Positions 1 through 8,672 of a stretch of 64,000 bases of DNA are shown one piece after another. The first letter of the stretch is position 1. The number at the start of each line of letters is the position of its first letter. The DNA comes from Candidatus Delongbacteria bacterium (GTDB taxonomy: Bacteria; CAIWAD01), in the NCBI GenBank assembly GCA_041675285.1, contig JBAYTZ010000015.1:27721-91720 (forward strand). The letters are read 5' to 3'. The position numbers and the translations under genes were made by a program. The notes below the pieces were generated by a model. That model saw only the letters and a program-made list of their open reading frames with translations, was not told where the DNA came from and did not search any database.

Positions 1-179
1 TGGAGCTGCGCGTGCTGGATCTGGGCGGATGCGAAGTGGCCGTCCTGCAGCGCGGCGCCCTGCCCGCCGGCCGGCACGAGTTCCGCTGGGAACCCGGCGC
101 CCGGCCCAGCGGGCTCTACTTCGTGACAGCCCGCAGCGCGGCCGGGACGCAGACGAGGCGCGTGCTCTTTCTGAAGTAG
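1..179 (+). CDS. C-terminal sorting domain of a secreted protein (5' truncated)
   Basis: The reading frame is open from base 3 to the TAG at 177-179 and gives 58 residues; the start lies outside the window. The visible part matches the second half of the FCB C-terminal sorting domain: an LRVLDLGG strand, then VAVLQRGALPAGRHEF, then the PSGLYFV turn and a final basic strand ending VLFLK. The same layout closes the full-length secreted proteins at 33346, 37756, 49885, 52017, 54130 and 55649. The domain probably marks a protein for type IX-like export to the cell surface (known for the family, inferred here). What the rest of the protein does cannot be seen. Confidence 0.75.
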   Translation, partial: ELRVLDLGGCEVAVLQRGALPAGRHEFRWEPGARPSGLYFVTARSAAGTQTRRVLFLK

Positions 180-230
180 CGGCGGCCCGCCGCCGGGCGG
201 CGTGTCACACGAAGGGGAGCTGGATTAGCC

Positions 231-842
231 ATGCGACCGATGGAGATCAATCGTCAACGCTTCTTTCTGCGCGATGAGCAGGGCCGGCGGCTCTTTCTGC
301 TCTTTGGCCCCTGCCTGCGGCCCTGGGTTGCTCCCGACCGGGACGCAGAGAACTGGCTGCTGCGCCGCCTGCCTGGGAGGTGGTGGGATGTCCTGCTCCC
401 TCTGCCGTTCTACGTCATCGGCGGGATGCTGATCTGGCGTTCACCTCTCCTCGGTTTCTTGTTTCTCTTCGTGTCGCCGGCGCTGGTGACCCTGGTCGCC
501 CGCCGGCTGTGGCTGGCCGGCGATCTGCGAACCTGGCAGCGGGTCCCGCGTCTGTCTCTGCGCCGTCACATGCGCTTGCGGGCCCGCCAGACCGCTCCCG
601 CCACGATCAAAGGTGCCCTGGTGGGCACATTGCTGGTCGTGCCGGTGGGCTTGTTCCTTGCCACGCAATCGGAAATTTGGGAAGTCGGTGCCCTGCTCGT
701 TCTGTTCGGGGCGCCGATCGCGGCCATCCAGTGGCGCCTGTTGTGGCTGGCGCGCCGGGAGCCGCAGCCGCTGCCGGCGGCGGACGAACCAGCTGACGGA
801 AGCATACGTGACGTGACAGGAGGCATCCATGAGCAGTCTTAA
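231..842 (+). CDS. Unknown integral membrane protein, paralog of the next gene
   Basis: 203 residues, family not recognised. A cytoplasmic-looking N-terminus carries the segment FFLRDEQGRRLFLLFG, followed by about four hydrophobic stretches (roughly residues 52-70, 72-92, 127-145 and 150-172) and a polar tail. A GGGGAG box at 214-219 sits 11 bases before the ATG at 231; the ATG at 240 is an alternative. The downstream gene starts 14 bases before this one stops, and the two share the pattern QDExGRRLF...PDxxAExWLLR, so they are an adjacent paralogous pair that is probably co-translated. Function unknown. Confidence 0.65.
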   Translation: MRPMEINRQRFFLRDEQGRRLFLLFGPCLRPWVAPDRDAENWLLRRLPGRWWDVLLPLPFYVIGGMLIWRSPLLGFLFLFVSPALVTLVARRLWLAGDLRTWQRVPRLSLRRHMRLRARQTAPATIKGALVGTLLVVPVGLFLATQSEIWEVGALLVLFGAPIAAIQWRLLWLARREPQPLPAADEPADGSIRDVTGGIHEQS

Positions 843-1395
843 GCAGCTCCGCCAGCACCTGGTGATCCAGGACGAGTCCGGCCGCCGACTGTTCTTTCCG
901 CTGGGCATCCTCTCCCGCCCGCGGGTGATTCCGGATCCCGGGGCGGAGGACTGGCTGCTGCGGGACTGGAACCGTGTATCACTGCTGATATTCGGTCCCT
1001 CCGCCATCGTTCTGTTGGGTGGATTGGTCTGCTATCTCCAGCACTGGTACGCGTGGTCCATGGCTCTCCTGCTCACGGGCGTGAGCGGCGCGGCGCTGGG
1101 CACGCAATGGCACTTCCGCAGCTCGTCGCAGAGCTGGGAGCGTCTGCCCCGCCTGCCTTGGAGCCGCTGGCTGCGGCTGCGCGCCGTCGGACGGCTTCTC
1201 TCCCATCTCCTGCTGGAAGCCGCGTCCTGGGCCTTTCTGCTCTTCGTGGGCGTGCAGATTCTGCGGACCGGACACGCCGACATGCAGCTGCTGGGCTGGC
1301 TGCAGACCGGTATCAGCGGGGTGCGGCTGGCGCTGACCTTGGGCCAGCTGGCGTACCGGCCGCGGCCCACTCCGGACCCGCCCGTGGCTTGCTAG
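829..1395 (+). CDS. Unknown integral membrane protein, paralog of the previous gene
   Basis: 188 residues. It aligns with the upstream protein over the N-terminal segment (IQDESGRRLFF, then PDPGAEDWLLR) and has the same arrangement of about four hydrophobic helices, including residues 52-70, 75-92 and 125-145. It overlaps the upstream stop by 14 bases, which suggests translational coupling. The gap to cstA is only 33 bases, so all three genes may share a transcript. No enzyme motif is visible. A small paralogous membrane pair could act as a heteromer; that is a guess. Confidence 0.65.
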   Translation: MSSLKQLRQHLVIQDESGRRLFFPLGILSRPRVIPDPGAEDWLLRDWNRVSLLIFGPSAIVLLGGLVCYLQHWYAWSMALLLTGVSGAALGTQWHFRSSSQSWERLPRLPWSRWLRLRAVGRLLSHLLLEAASWAFLLFVGVQILRTGHADMQLLGWLQTGISGVRLALTLGQLAYRPRPTPDPPVAC

Positions 1396-1428
1396 TTTGC
1401 CGCCACTTGTCATTCCGCGAGGCTCCCA

Positions 1429-3126
1429 ATGATCGTCACCGTGCTGCTTGTTTCCGTCGTGGTGCTGGCCGTGGCCTACTGGACCTACGGCCGCTTCCTG
1501 GCCCGCTACCTGTCCCTGGACGATAGTCAGATCACGCCGGCCTGCGAGCTCAACGACGGCGTGGACTTCGTGCCGGCGGAGCGCTCCATGCTGCTGGGCC
1601 AGCACTTCTCGGCCATCAGCGCCGCCGGGCCCATCGTGGGGCCGATCCTGGCGGGGATCTGGTTCGGCTGGCTGCCCGCGCTCTTGTGGATCCTGATCGG
1701 CAGCGTGTTCATCGGCGGCGTGCACGACTTCACCAGCCTGGTGGCCAGCGTGAAGAACAAGGCAGCCTCCATCGGCGAAATCGTGCGCACGCACATGTCG
1801 CGCACCTCGCAGATCCTCTTCCTGGTCTTCGTGTGGATGGCCCTGGACTACGTGATCATCGCCTTCACGGACATCACGGCCCAGACTTTCGCCAGCGTCA
1901 CGGCGGACGCGGCCTTCGGCCCGGGCGTGGCCGTCAGCAGCGGCCTCTACCTGCTGCTGGGGCTGGCCATGGGCGTGCTGCTCTACCGCTTCAAGACCAA
2001 CCTGACCTGGACCACGGCGCTGTTCATCCCGCTGGTGCTGCTCACCATCTGGCTGGGCACGCAGCTGCCAGAGGGTCTGAGTACCGCGCTGCTGGGTATC
2101 AGCGTCAAGCAGTGGGAGCTGATCCTGCTGGCCTACTGCCTGGTGGCGTCGCTGCTGCCCATGTGGCTGCTTTTGCAGCCGCGCGGCTATCTGGGCGGCT
2201 GGTTCCTCTACCTGGTGATGGGCGTGGCCCTGCTGGGCACGCTGTTCGGCGGTCAGCCCGCGCAGTATCCGGCGCTCAACCTGGACGGCCTGGCCAGCGC
2301 GTTCAACGGCAAGCTGCTCTTCCCGATCCTCTTCATCACGGTGGCCTGCGGCGCGTGCTCGGGCTTCCACGGGATCATCAGCAGCGGCACCACGTCCAAG
2401 CAGATCCGCCAGCAATCGGACACCAAGGCCGTGGGCTACGGCGCCATGCTGCTGGAGGGCCTGGTGGCCGTGCTGGCGCTGGCCACGGTGATGATCCTGG
2501 CGCCCGGCGACGAGGCGCTGAAGGCCGAGCCCAGCCTGATTTTCGCCAAGGGCATCGCCGGCTACCTGGGCCACGTGGGCGTGAGTTTCCACCTGGCGCT
2601 CTCTTTCGCCCTGCTGGCCTTCTCGACCTTCGTCTACGACACGCTGGACGTCTGCACGCGGCTGGCGCGCTACATCCTGCAGGAGCTGTTTGGCTGGCAG
2701 AGCGCGCGCGGCGCCCTGCTGGCCACGGGCCTGACCCTGCTGCTGCCGCTGGTCTTCCTGATGCTGACGAAGGAGAAGGGCTACGTGGCGGCCTGGCCGA
2801 TCTTCGGCACTTCCAACCAGCTGCTGGCCAGCCTGACCCTGCTGGCGGTGAGCGTCTGGCTGATGCGCTCCGGGCGCAACGCCATCTACACGCTGCTGCC
2901 GATGGCCTTCATGCTGGGGATGACGCTCTGGGCGCTGGTGACCCAGATCCTGCCTTTCGCGCGCGCCCTGGCTGCGGGCACGAGCATGACGGCGGACGTG
3001 GTGATCAGCGGCGTGATGGGCAGCGTGCTGCTGGTGCTGGCCGTGTGGCTGCTGGTGGAGGCCTGGAGCGCCCTGCGCCGGGCCCGGCCGCCGGCCCTGG
3101 CCCCGGGTGCGGCGTCCGCCGCCTGA
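1429..3126 (+). CDS. cstA: CstA-family peptide/pyruvate transporter
   Basis: 565 residues with about 15 hydrophobic helices. CstA landmarks are present in order: DGVDFVPAERSMLLGQHF at residues 43-60 followed by SAISAAGPIVGPI, then GGVHDF, then the CGACSGFHGIISSGTTSKQI block near residue 310. The family (CstA, BtsT/YjiY) imports peptides or pyruvate when carbon is scarce. It is shorter than E. coli CstA (about 700 residues) but within the range of the shorter CstA branch. It follows the two small membrane proteins closely, and the next gene has its own ribosome binding site. Confidence 0.92.
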   Translation: MIVTVLLVSVVVLAVAYWTYGRFLARYLSLDDSQITPACELNDGVDFVPAERSMLLGQHFSAISAAGPIVGPILAGIWFGWLPALLWILIGSVFIGGVHDFTSLVASVKNKAASIGEIVRTHMSRTSQILFLVFVWMALDYVIIAFTDITAQTFASVTADAAFGPGVAVSSGLYLLLGLAMGVLLYRFKTNLTWTTALFIPLVLLTIWLGTQLPEGLSTALLGISVKQWELILLAYCLVASLLPMWLLLQPRGYLGGWFLYLVMGVALLGTLFGGQPAQYPALNLDGLASAFNGKLLFPILFITVACGACSGFHGIISSGTTSKQIRQQSDTKAVGYGAMLLEGLVAVLALATVMILAPGDEALKAEPSLIFAKGIAGYLGHVGVSFHLALSFALLAFSTFVYDTLDVCTRLARYILQELFGWQSARGALLATGLTLLLPLVFLMLTKEKGYVAAWPIFGTSNQLLASLTLLAVSVWLMRSGRNAIYTLLPMAFMLGMTLWALVTQILPFARALAAGTSMTADVVISGVMGSVLLVLAVWLLVEAWSALRRARPPALAPGAASAA

Positions 3127-3232
3127 ACCCCCGCGCCCGTCCGGGACTCCCCCGTTTGATGGGGCGCGATCCCTATGTTCCAGCCGTGTTCGGCAGGTCC
3201 GCGCAGCGCCGTCCAGCGTCAGGAAAGGCAGC

Positions 3233-5089
3233 ATGGATTCCACCCCCCCGCCCAATTCCGAACCGGCGACCCCGCTTCCGGTTGAGGACGCCGCCACGCT
3301 GCGGCAGCAAGTCCAAACCCTGCTGAATGAAGCCTGGGCCGTCATGCGCGCCGATCCGACCAGCGCCTGCGAACAGATGGAACACGCGTTCGCGCTGGCC
3401 GCGCCCGTGCTGGACGACGAGCTGCGGCTACAAGAGTGCGCCTGGCAGGCCGAACTGCACTACAAGCGCGGCGAGCTGCCCGCCTGTCTGGCGGCGGCCG
3501 GCGAGGCCCGGCGGTTCGAACACCTGCCCACGTGGAGCAAGTACTCGAAGATCATCCTGAGCAACTCCGGCCGGGCCCAGGCCCTGATGGGGCGCTATTC
3601 CGAGGCCCTGGGCTGTTTCCAGCAGTTGTACCAGATCTGCCTGCAGGAGGGCAATCGGCCGGGCGAGGCGAGCAACCTCAACAACATGGCGCTGATCTGC
3701 TGCTCCACTGGGGATCTGGCCACGGCGCACCGGCTGTTCCAGCAGGCCCTGGCCATGCATCGCGAACTGGGCGACCTGCAGGGCGAGTGTTTCATCTACA
3801 ACAACCTGGCCATGTTTCCGCGGGAGGGCGAGGAAGAGGAGGCGCTGAACTGGGCGCGCCACGCGCTGGAAATCGCCCGGGGCCTGGGCCGGCCGGGGAT
3901 GGAACTGATGGTGCTGGACACGCTGGGTGGCCTGCTGCTGCGCTGCGGCCAGCTGGAAGAGGCCCGGCCGCTGCTGGTGGACGCCATCCGCAAGGCCCGC
4001 GAAAACCACGATCTGCGCAACCTGGCCCCCGCCCAGCTCAATCTGGCGCGCCTGCTGCTGGCCGCAGGCGAGCCGGAGGCCGCGCTGGCCCAGCTGGACG
4101 ACGTGCAGCCCATGCTGGACCGGCAGAACATGGATCCGGAGCGCGTGACCTGCCACGAGCTGCGCGCCGAGGCGCTGGAGCGGCAGGGACGCATTCCGGA
4201 GGCCCTGGCCGAACTGCGCCGCCACCTGGAGCTGAAGAACCAGGTCCTCAGCGCGGCCGAGCAGGAGCGCGTGAAGAACCTGCAGATCCTCCACGAGACC
4301 GAAGTCCAGCGCCGGGAGGCCGAGGGCCAGCGGCGCAAGGCCCTGGAAATGGAGGGCCTGGCCGCCATGGGGCGCGAGATCACGGCCTCGCTGGACCTGC
4401 AGACCGTGCTGGAGCGGATCAACGAGCGCAGCCGGGAGTTGATGCGCGCCGGCGATTCGGTCATCTACCTGCTGCAGCCCGACGGCGTGTCCCTGCGGGC
4501 CATCGCCGTGTCGGGCCGGCACGTGCAGGAGCTCTCGGGTCTGGTGGTGCCGCTGGAGGGCTCGCTGGCCGGGGCGGTCTGCCGCGACGGCCGGGCGGAA
4601 GTGGTGAACCATCCCGGCGAGGACGCGCGGATCCTGGTGCTGGCCGACACCAACGAGCACGAAGGGGAACGCCCGGCGGACTACGCCATGGCGGCGGCGG
4701 CCCTGGGCCTGGGCGACGAGTCGCTGGGCACCCTGCTGGTCTGGCGGGAGCGTCGCGGCAGCGGCGAGTTCGACCCCCAGGACCTGGGCGTGCTGGTGGC
4801 GCTGGCCCAGCAGGCGGCCATCGCCATCCACAACGCGCGCCTGTTCGAGGAGCTGCACGAGGCCAAGCAGGCGGCGGAAGCGGCCCTGGCCCAGGTGAAG
4901 ACCCTGAAGGGCTTGGTGCCCATCTGCGCCAGCTGCAAGAACATCCGCGACGACGCGGGCTTCTGGCACAACGTTGCCGACTACATCAAGGACCACACGG
5001 AAGCGGAATTCAGCCACGGCCTCTGTCCGGGCTGCATGCGCAAGCTCTATCCGGAGCTGGCGCCGGACGAGGAGGACGAGGCCCGCTGA
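3233..5089 (+). CDS. TPR-GAF protein with C-terminal four-cysteine sensor motif
   Basis: 618 residues from the ATG at 3233, chosen because AGGAAAGG lies at 3221-3228 and because an upstream in-frame ATG at 3107 would overlap cstA. The N-terminal half (about 60-340) is a string of TPR helices (for example SNLNNMALICCSTGDLATAHRLF). A short coiled coil (about 345-385) joins it to a GAF domain (about 390-545). The C-terminal module, residues 560-608, has C565-x2-C568 and C598-x2-C601 with the GLVPICASCK and FSHGLCPGC wording found at the ends of many bacterial sensor and response-regulator proteins, probably a zinc site. There is no kinase, cyclase or DNA-binding domain, so it may pass a signal to a separate partner. 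Confidence 0.8.
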   Translation: MDSTPPPNSEPATPLPVEDAATLRQQVQTLLNEAWAVMRADPTSACEQMEHAFALAAPVLDDELRLQECAWQAELHYKRGELPACLAAAGEARRFEHLPTWSKYSKIILSNSGRAQALMGRYSEALGCFQQLYQICLQEGNRPGEASNLNNMALICCSTGDLATAHRLFQQALAMHRELGDLQGECFIYNNLAMFPREGEEEEALNWARHALEIARGLGRPGMELMVLDTLGGLLLRCGQLEEARPLLVDAIRKARENHDLRNLAPAQLNLARLLLAAGEPEAALAQLDDVQPMLDRQNMDPERVTCHELRAEALERQGRIPEALAELRRHLELKNQVLSAAEQERVKNLQILHETEVQRREAEGQRRKALEMEGLAAMGREITASLDLQTVLERINERSRELMRAGDSVIYLLQPDGVSLRAIAVSGRHVQELSGLVVPLEGSLAGAVCRDGRAEVVNHPGEDARILVLADTNEHEGERPADYAMAAAALGLGDESLGTLLVWRERRGSGEFDPQDLGVLVALAQQAAIAIHNARLFEELHEAKQAAEAALAQVKTLKGLVPICASCKNIRDDAGFWHNVADYIKDHTEAEFSHGLCPGCMRKLYPELAPDEEDEAR

Positions 5090-5207
5090 GCGCGGTGGCC
5101 GTCCGCCCGCTGTCAAAGCGGCCCGCGGCGCGGCCGGAGCCTCCGGGGCCGGTGGTGCGCTGGACATCCCCCACGCCGATCCCTAAGATGACCCACGCCT
5201 TGAGCCG

Positions 5208-6035
5208 ATGGCGGGGACTCTCACCCGCGGAACGCCGGATCGTCCGGCCCCTTTGGAGCAGGTTTTGGAGCACGCCGCACCCCATTCCACCCCCCAGCCA
5301 GCCCGGACAGCCGCCGCGGCGGTCCCGCCGTCGCCAAGTGTCGGCGAGGACTGGTGCCGTCCCACCCGCGAGGAACTGGCCCAGCTGGAGCCCTTCGTGG
5401 GTCTCCAGATGGACGAGGTGCGGGTTCCCGCCACGCCCGAAGAGGCCCATGCCGCCTTGGCGGAGTTGAGCCGGCACGCGTGGTTGGGCTTCGACACGGA
5501 GTCCAAGCCGACCTTCGCCCGGGGCGAGAGCTCCAGCGGTCCGCACCTGGTGCAGTTCGCCACGCTGGAGGGGGCCTTCCTCTTCCAATTGAAGCGCGCC
5601 GAGTGCCTGGAGGCCGTGCGCGCGCTGCTGGCCCGGCCGGACCTGCTGAAGGTGGGCTTTGGCCTGGACACGGACCTGACGCAGCTGGAGGCCCGGCTGG
5701 GCTGCCGTCCGCAGGCCGTGCTGGATCTGGACGAAATCTTCCGGCGCCGGGGCTACGGCCGCTCCCTGGGCGTGAAGAACGCCGTGGCCATTGTCTTCGG
5801 GCAGCAGTTCCACAAGTCGCGGCGCATGACCACGTCCAACTGGGGCGAGCCGCGGCTCTCGGAGCGCCAGCTGCTCTACGCCGCCAACGACGCCTACGCC
5901 GCCGCCCGGGTGTATCACGAGCTGGGGACGCCGCCTCCGCCTCCGGTGGAGATCCCCGTTCCCAAGCCGCCGTCCCGGCACCGCTTCCGCCGCCGTCGGC
6001 GGAGCGCGGCGGGCACTCCGGCGGACGAGAGCTGA
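5208..6035 (+). CDS. DEDDy 3'-5' exonuclease (RNase D/WRN-type domain)
   Basis: 275 residues. The exonuclease domain covers about residues 70-240. Exo I is FDTES with D96 and E98, Exo II is VGFGLDTDLTQL with D156 as the likely ligand, and Exo III is LYAANDAYAA with Y224 and D228, so all DEDDy metal ligands are present. RNase D's C-terminal HRDC domains are missing; instead there is a short tail rich in Pro and Arg (HRFRRRRRSA). The first 60 residues are low-complexity, so the ATG at 5208 may be too early. It lies 13 bases before the SET-domain gene, suggesting an operon. Substrate (DNA or RNA) cannot be told. Confidence 0.82.
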   Translation: MAGTLTRGTPDRPAPLEQVLEHAAPHSTPQPARTAAAAVPPSPSVGEDWCRPTREELAQLEPFVGLQMDEVRVPATPEEAHAALAELSRHAWLGFDTESKPTFARGESSSGPHLVQFATLEGAFLFQLKRAECLEAVRALLARPDLLKVGFGLDTDLTQLEARLGCRPQAVLDLDEIFRRRGYGRSLGVKNAVAIVFGQQFHKSRRMTTSNWGEPRLSERQLLYAANDAYAAARVYHELGTPPPPPVEIPVPKPPSRHRFRRRRRSAAGTPADES

Positions 6036-6048
6036 GCCGGGAGGACGC

Positions 6049-6519
6049 ATGCCCCGACCTGCCCGACCCCCCATCGAAGTGCGCGACTCGCCCATCGCCG
6101 GGCGCGGGATCTTCGCCCTGCGCCGCCTGCGGCGCGGCATGCACGTGCTGGAATACACCGGGGAGCGCATCTCGCCCGCCGAATCCGTCCGCCGCTACGA
6201 CGACGAGCGCGACGAGTCGGCCCACGTGCTGCTGTTCACGGTGGATCGCCGGACCGTCATCGACGGCGGCGTGGACGGCAGCGACGCGCGCTTCTTCAAC
6301 CACTCCTGCGAGCCCAACTGCGAGGCGCTGAACCTGGAGGGGCGGATCTTCATCTGCACCCTGCGCACCATCCAGCCCGGCGAGGAGCTGTGCTACGACT
6401 ACCGCCTGTCACGGACGGGGCCGCGCACGAAGGAAGTGGAGGCCCGCTATCCCTGCCGCTGCGGCGCCCCCGGCTGCCGGGGCACGCTGCTGGCCCCCCG
6501 GCGGACGCGGCGCGGCTGA
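6049..6519 (+). CDS. SET-domain protein lysine methyltransferase
   Basis: 156 residues, a minimal SET domain with post-SET tail. Visible landmarks are AGRGIFA (about 17-23, the AdoMet-binding G-x-G region), YTGERI (36-41), the knot motif FFNHSCEPNC (82-91), GEELCYDYRL (111-120), and the post-SET cysteines C136, C138 and C143 that, with C91, would bind zinc. The family transfers methyl groups from AdoMet to lysine side chains. It is less common in bacteria than in eukaryotes. Being next to an exonuclease suggests a nucleic-acid-linked role, but the substrate is unknown. Confidence 0.85.
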   Translation: MPRPARPPIEVRDSPIAGRGIFALRRLRRGMHVLEYTGERISPAESVRRYDDERDESAHVLLFTVDRRTVIDGGVDGSDARFFNHSCEPNCEALNLEGRIFICTLRTIQPGEELCYDYRLSRTGPRTKEVEARYPCRCGAPGCRGTLLAPRRTRRG

Positions 6520-6534
6520 GCGGCCCGGGTCGGA

Positions 6535-7035
6535 TCAGGCCGCGGCGGCGGCGCGACGTTCCCGCACCAGAATCCACAAACCCACCAGGCTGCTGACGCT
6601 CACCAGGGCGTCGGAGAGCAGGCCCGGCAGCGAGCCCACCAGCAGGTTGTGTCCGGTCCAGAAGGGAATCGTGAGCAGGAGAATCAGGCGGAAGGGCAGG
6701 ACGCGGGTCTGGTAGCGGCCCAGGCTAATCCCGGCCATGCCCAGCGAGGCGAACACGCTGGGCCAGCCCATCCAGGTCAGCGCCAGTCCCAGGGCGATGG
6801 CGGGCAGGGTGAGCAGGTAGGCCACGCGGAAGCCCGGCCGGGTGCCCAGCGGGATGGCCGCCAGGGCCTGCAGGGTGGCCAGGCCGTTCATCAGGCTGCC
6901 CGTCCAGGCCTCGATCAGCGCGTAATGCAGCAGGAAGCAGAGGCCGGAGAGGGCCTGGAGGACCAGCATCTTGCGCCGGCCGCGCAGAAGGGGCCAGAGC
7001 AGATTGAGCGCCACGCCCGTCAGACCCAGCAGCAT
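6535..7035 (-). CDS. YgjV-like inner membrane protein
   Basis: 166 residues from the ATG at 7035. Six short hydrophobic helices fill the protein. The layout ALSGLCFLLHYALI, then LMNGLATLQALAAIPLG, is typical of the Imp-YgjV family of small bacterial inner membrane proteins of unknown function. The frame stays open well upstream (to 7536), but that extension is compositionally shadow-like and lies antisense to the deacetylase gene, so the short form is preferred. A TTG a few codons earlier is also possible. It is convergent with the SET gene, with only 15 bases between the stops. Confidence 0.65.
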   Translation of the reverse strand: MLLGLTGVALNLLWPLLRGRRKMLVLQALSGLCFLLHYALIEAWTGSLMNGLATLQALAAIPLGTRPGFRVAYLLTLPAIALGLALTWMGWPSVFASLGMAGISLGRYQTRVLPFRLILLLTIPFWTGHNLLVGSLPGLLSDALVSVSSLVGLWILVRERRAAAAA

Positions 7036-7168
7036 GGCGATGGGTGGCGTGTCCGCCAGGTTCAAGGTGTGGTCCCATCGGCTGAGTGTGTGTTCCGGCG
7101 CGGGCAATGTCGGCAATGACGGGCGGCGGCCCAATCCGGGCCGTGTCGCCCTGTCCACGGAGGAAGAA

Positions 7169-8125
7169 ATGGGCGGGTTTCTACGCAATCTGCTGGGGTT
7201 CATGACGGTGCTCGGGCTGGGCGGCCTGGCCTGGAGCGCCGGGCCGGCACCGGTCGCGGACCCCGTCCGCCAAGTGGCCTTCACCTTCGACGACCTGCCG
7301 GCAGCCCGGCCCCGTGGGCTGGAGAACACGCAGGCCCTGACCACGGCCCTGGTGGGGCGGATCGCGGCGGAGGGCATCCCGGCCGTGGGCTTCGTCAACG
7401 AAGGCAAGCTGGCGGACCTGGGGCTGGACGCGGCCGCCGGAGCCGCGCTGCTGGAGCCCTGGCTGGCGGCGGGCCTGGAGCTGGGCAACCACACGCGCTC
7501 GCACCGCTGGTTCTGGAAGACGCCGCTGGACAGCATGCAGTTGGACGTGCTGGCGGGCGAACGGATCCTGCGCGGACTCTGCCAGAGGCACGGCCGGCCC
7601 CTGCACTGGTTCCGCCACCCCTACCTCAACACCGGGCCGGACTCCGCCAGCAAGGCGGCTTTCGAGGGTTTCCTGGCGGAGCACGGCTTCCGGGTGGCGC
7701 CCGTGACTCTCGACAACGACGAGTACGTGCACGCCCGCGCCTACGATCTGGCCCGGGAACGCCGGGATTCGGCGGCCATGGACTCCATCGCCGCGGACTA
7801 TCTGCGCTACATGGAGGGCGTGGTGGTCCATTTCGAGGAGCAGGCCCGGCGCACGCTGGGCCGCGAGCCCGCCCAAGTGCTGCTCCTGCACGCCAACTGG
7901 CTGAACGCCGAGCGGCTGGGTCCGCTGGCGGGGATGTTTCGGCGGCGGGGGTACGGGATCATCGGGCTGGATGAAGCGTTGAAGGATTCCGCTTATGCGC
8001 TGCCCGACACCTACATCGGCAAGCGTGGCATGTCCTGGCTGGAGCGCTGGGCGCTCAGCCGCGGGCAGGAGCCGGGCGAGATGCCCGAAGCCCCGGACTG
8101 GGTGCGGGCGGCCGCCGGACTGTGA
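7169..8125 (+). CDS. Polysaccharide deacetylase (NodB/CE4 family), exported
   Basis: 318 residues from the ATG at 7169, with a perfect GGAGGA box at 7159-7164; longer in-frame starts lack one. A hydrophobic leader (residues 8-24) suggests export or anchoring. The NodB core starts at VAFTFDDLP with D41-D42, and the H108-x3-H112 metal pair lies in LGNHTRSHRW; RHPYLN follows. The late LLLHANWLN motif resembles the general-base region of CE4 enzymes. These enzymes remove acetyl groups from peptidoglycan, chitin or surface glycans. The C-terminal part is longer than a minimal NodB domain. Confidence 0.88.
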   Translation: MGGFLRNLLGFMTVLGLGGLAWSAGPAPVADPVRQVAFTFDDLPAARPRGLENTQALTTALVGRIAAEGIPAVGFVNEGKLADLGLDAAAGAALLEPWLAAGLELGNHTRSHRWFWKTPLDSMQLDVLAGERILRGLCQRHGRPLHWFRHPYLNTGPDSASKAAFEGFLAEHGFRVAPVTLDNDEYVHARAYDLARERRDSAAMDSIAADYLRYMEGVVVHFEEQARRTLGREPAQVLLLHANWLNAERLGPLAGMFRRRGYGIIGLDEALKDSAYALPDTYIGKRGMSWLERWALSRGQEPGEMPEAPDWVRAAAGL

Positions 8126-8201
8126 TGCCCGCTGTGCGCTGTGTCACAGGCGGCTGGCCGGTCCGGCCCCAGGTTGGAGTCAACTTAGAAGAGGACGAAC
8201 G

Positions 8202-8669
8202 ATGAACTTCCTGCGTTTTGCGGCCCTGCTGTTGGCGGGCGCCGGTCTGGCCCAGGCCGAACTGCTGGGCCTGGGCGTGATGGTGGGCGAGCCCAGCGGG
8301 CTGACCGCCAAGAGCTGGCTGGACAAGACCCACGCCGTGGATCTGGGCCTGGCCTACAGCCTGAGCGGCGACACCGACCTGCAGGTGCACGCCGACTACC
8401 TCATCCACAACTTCGGCCTGCTTGCGGACAGCGGCATCAAGGGCCGCCTGCCCTTCTACTACGGACTGGGCGGCCGCCTGCGGCTGCGCGAGGGCTCCGG
8501 CGACGACGGCAAGGACAAGCTGGGCGTGCGCGTCCCGCTGGGCGTGTCCTGGTATCCGCCGGACACGCAGCTGGACATCTTCCTGGAGCTCGTGCCCGTG
8601 GTGGACCTGATTCCCGACACCGAAGCGGGCCTGAACGGCGCGCTGGGCGTGCGGTTCTGGTTCAAGTAG
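8202..8669 (+). CDS. Small outer-membrane beta-barrel protein
   Basis: 155 residues from the ATG at 8202 (AAGAGGA upstream), with a clear Sec signal peptide ending AGLAQA at residue 19. The mature part alternates hydrophobic and polar residues (AVDLGLAYSL, LQVHADYLIH, GLGGRLRLRE) and ends in a terminal beta-strand finishing GVRFWFK, as expected for an eight-stranded barrel. The opening GLGVMVGEPSGLTAKSWL resembles BAPKO_0422-type barrel proteins; that family call is tentative. It is convergent with nosY, with three bases between the stops. Confidence 0.7.
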   Translation: MNFLRFAALLLAGAGLAQAELLGLGVMVGEPSGLTAKSWLDKTHAVDLGLAYSLSGDTDLQVHADYLIHNFGLLADSGIKGRLPFYYGLGGRLRLREGSGDDGKDKLGVRVPLGVSWYPPDTQLDIFLELVPVVDLIPDTEAGLNGALGVRFWFK

Positions 8670-8672
8670 AGC

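Noticed and set aside
3107..3232. Earlier ATG for the TPR-GAF protein
   Set aside because: It would overlap cstA, adds a Pro/Arg-rich stretch and lacks a ribosome binding site; the ATG at 3233 has AGGAAAGG.
979..3345. A 788-codon open frame on the minus strand under cstA
   Set aside because: It is rich in His, Gln, Arg and Gly, has no family pattern and lies fully antisense to a clear gene; a GC-rich shadow. The same holds for long antisense frames at 19027-21789, 24396-28187 and 33301-35898.
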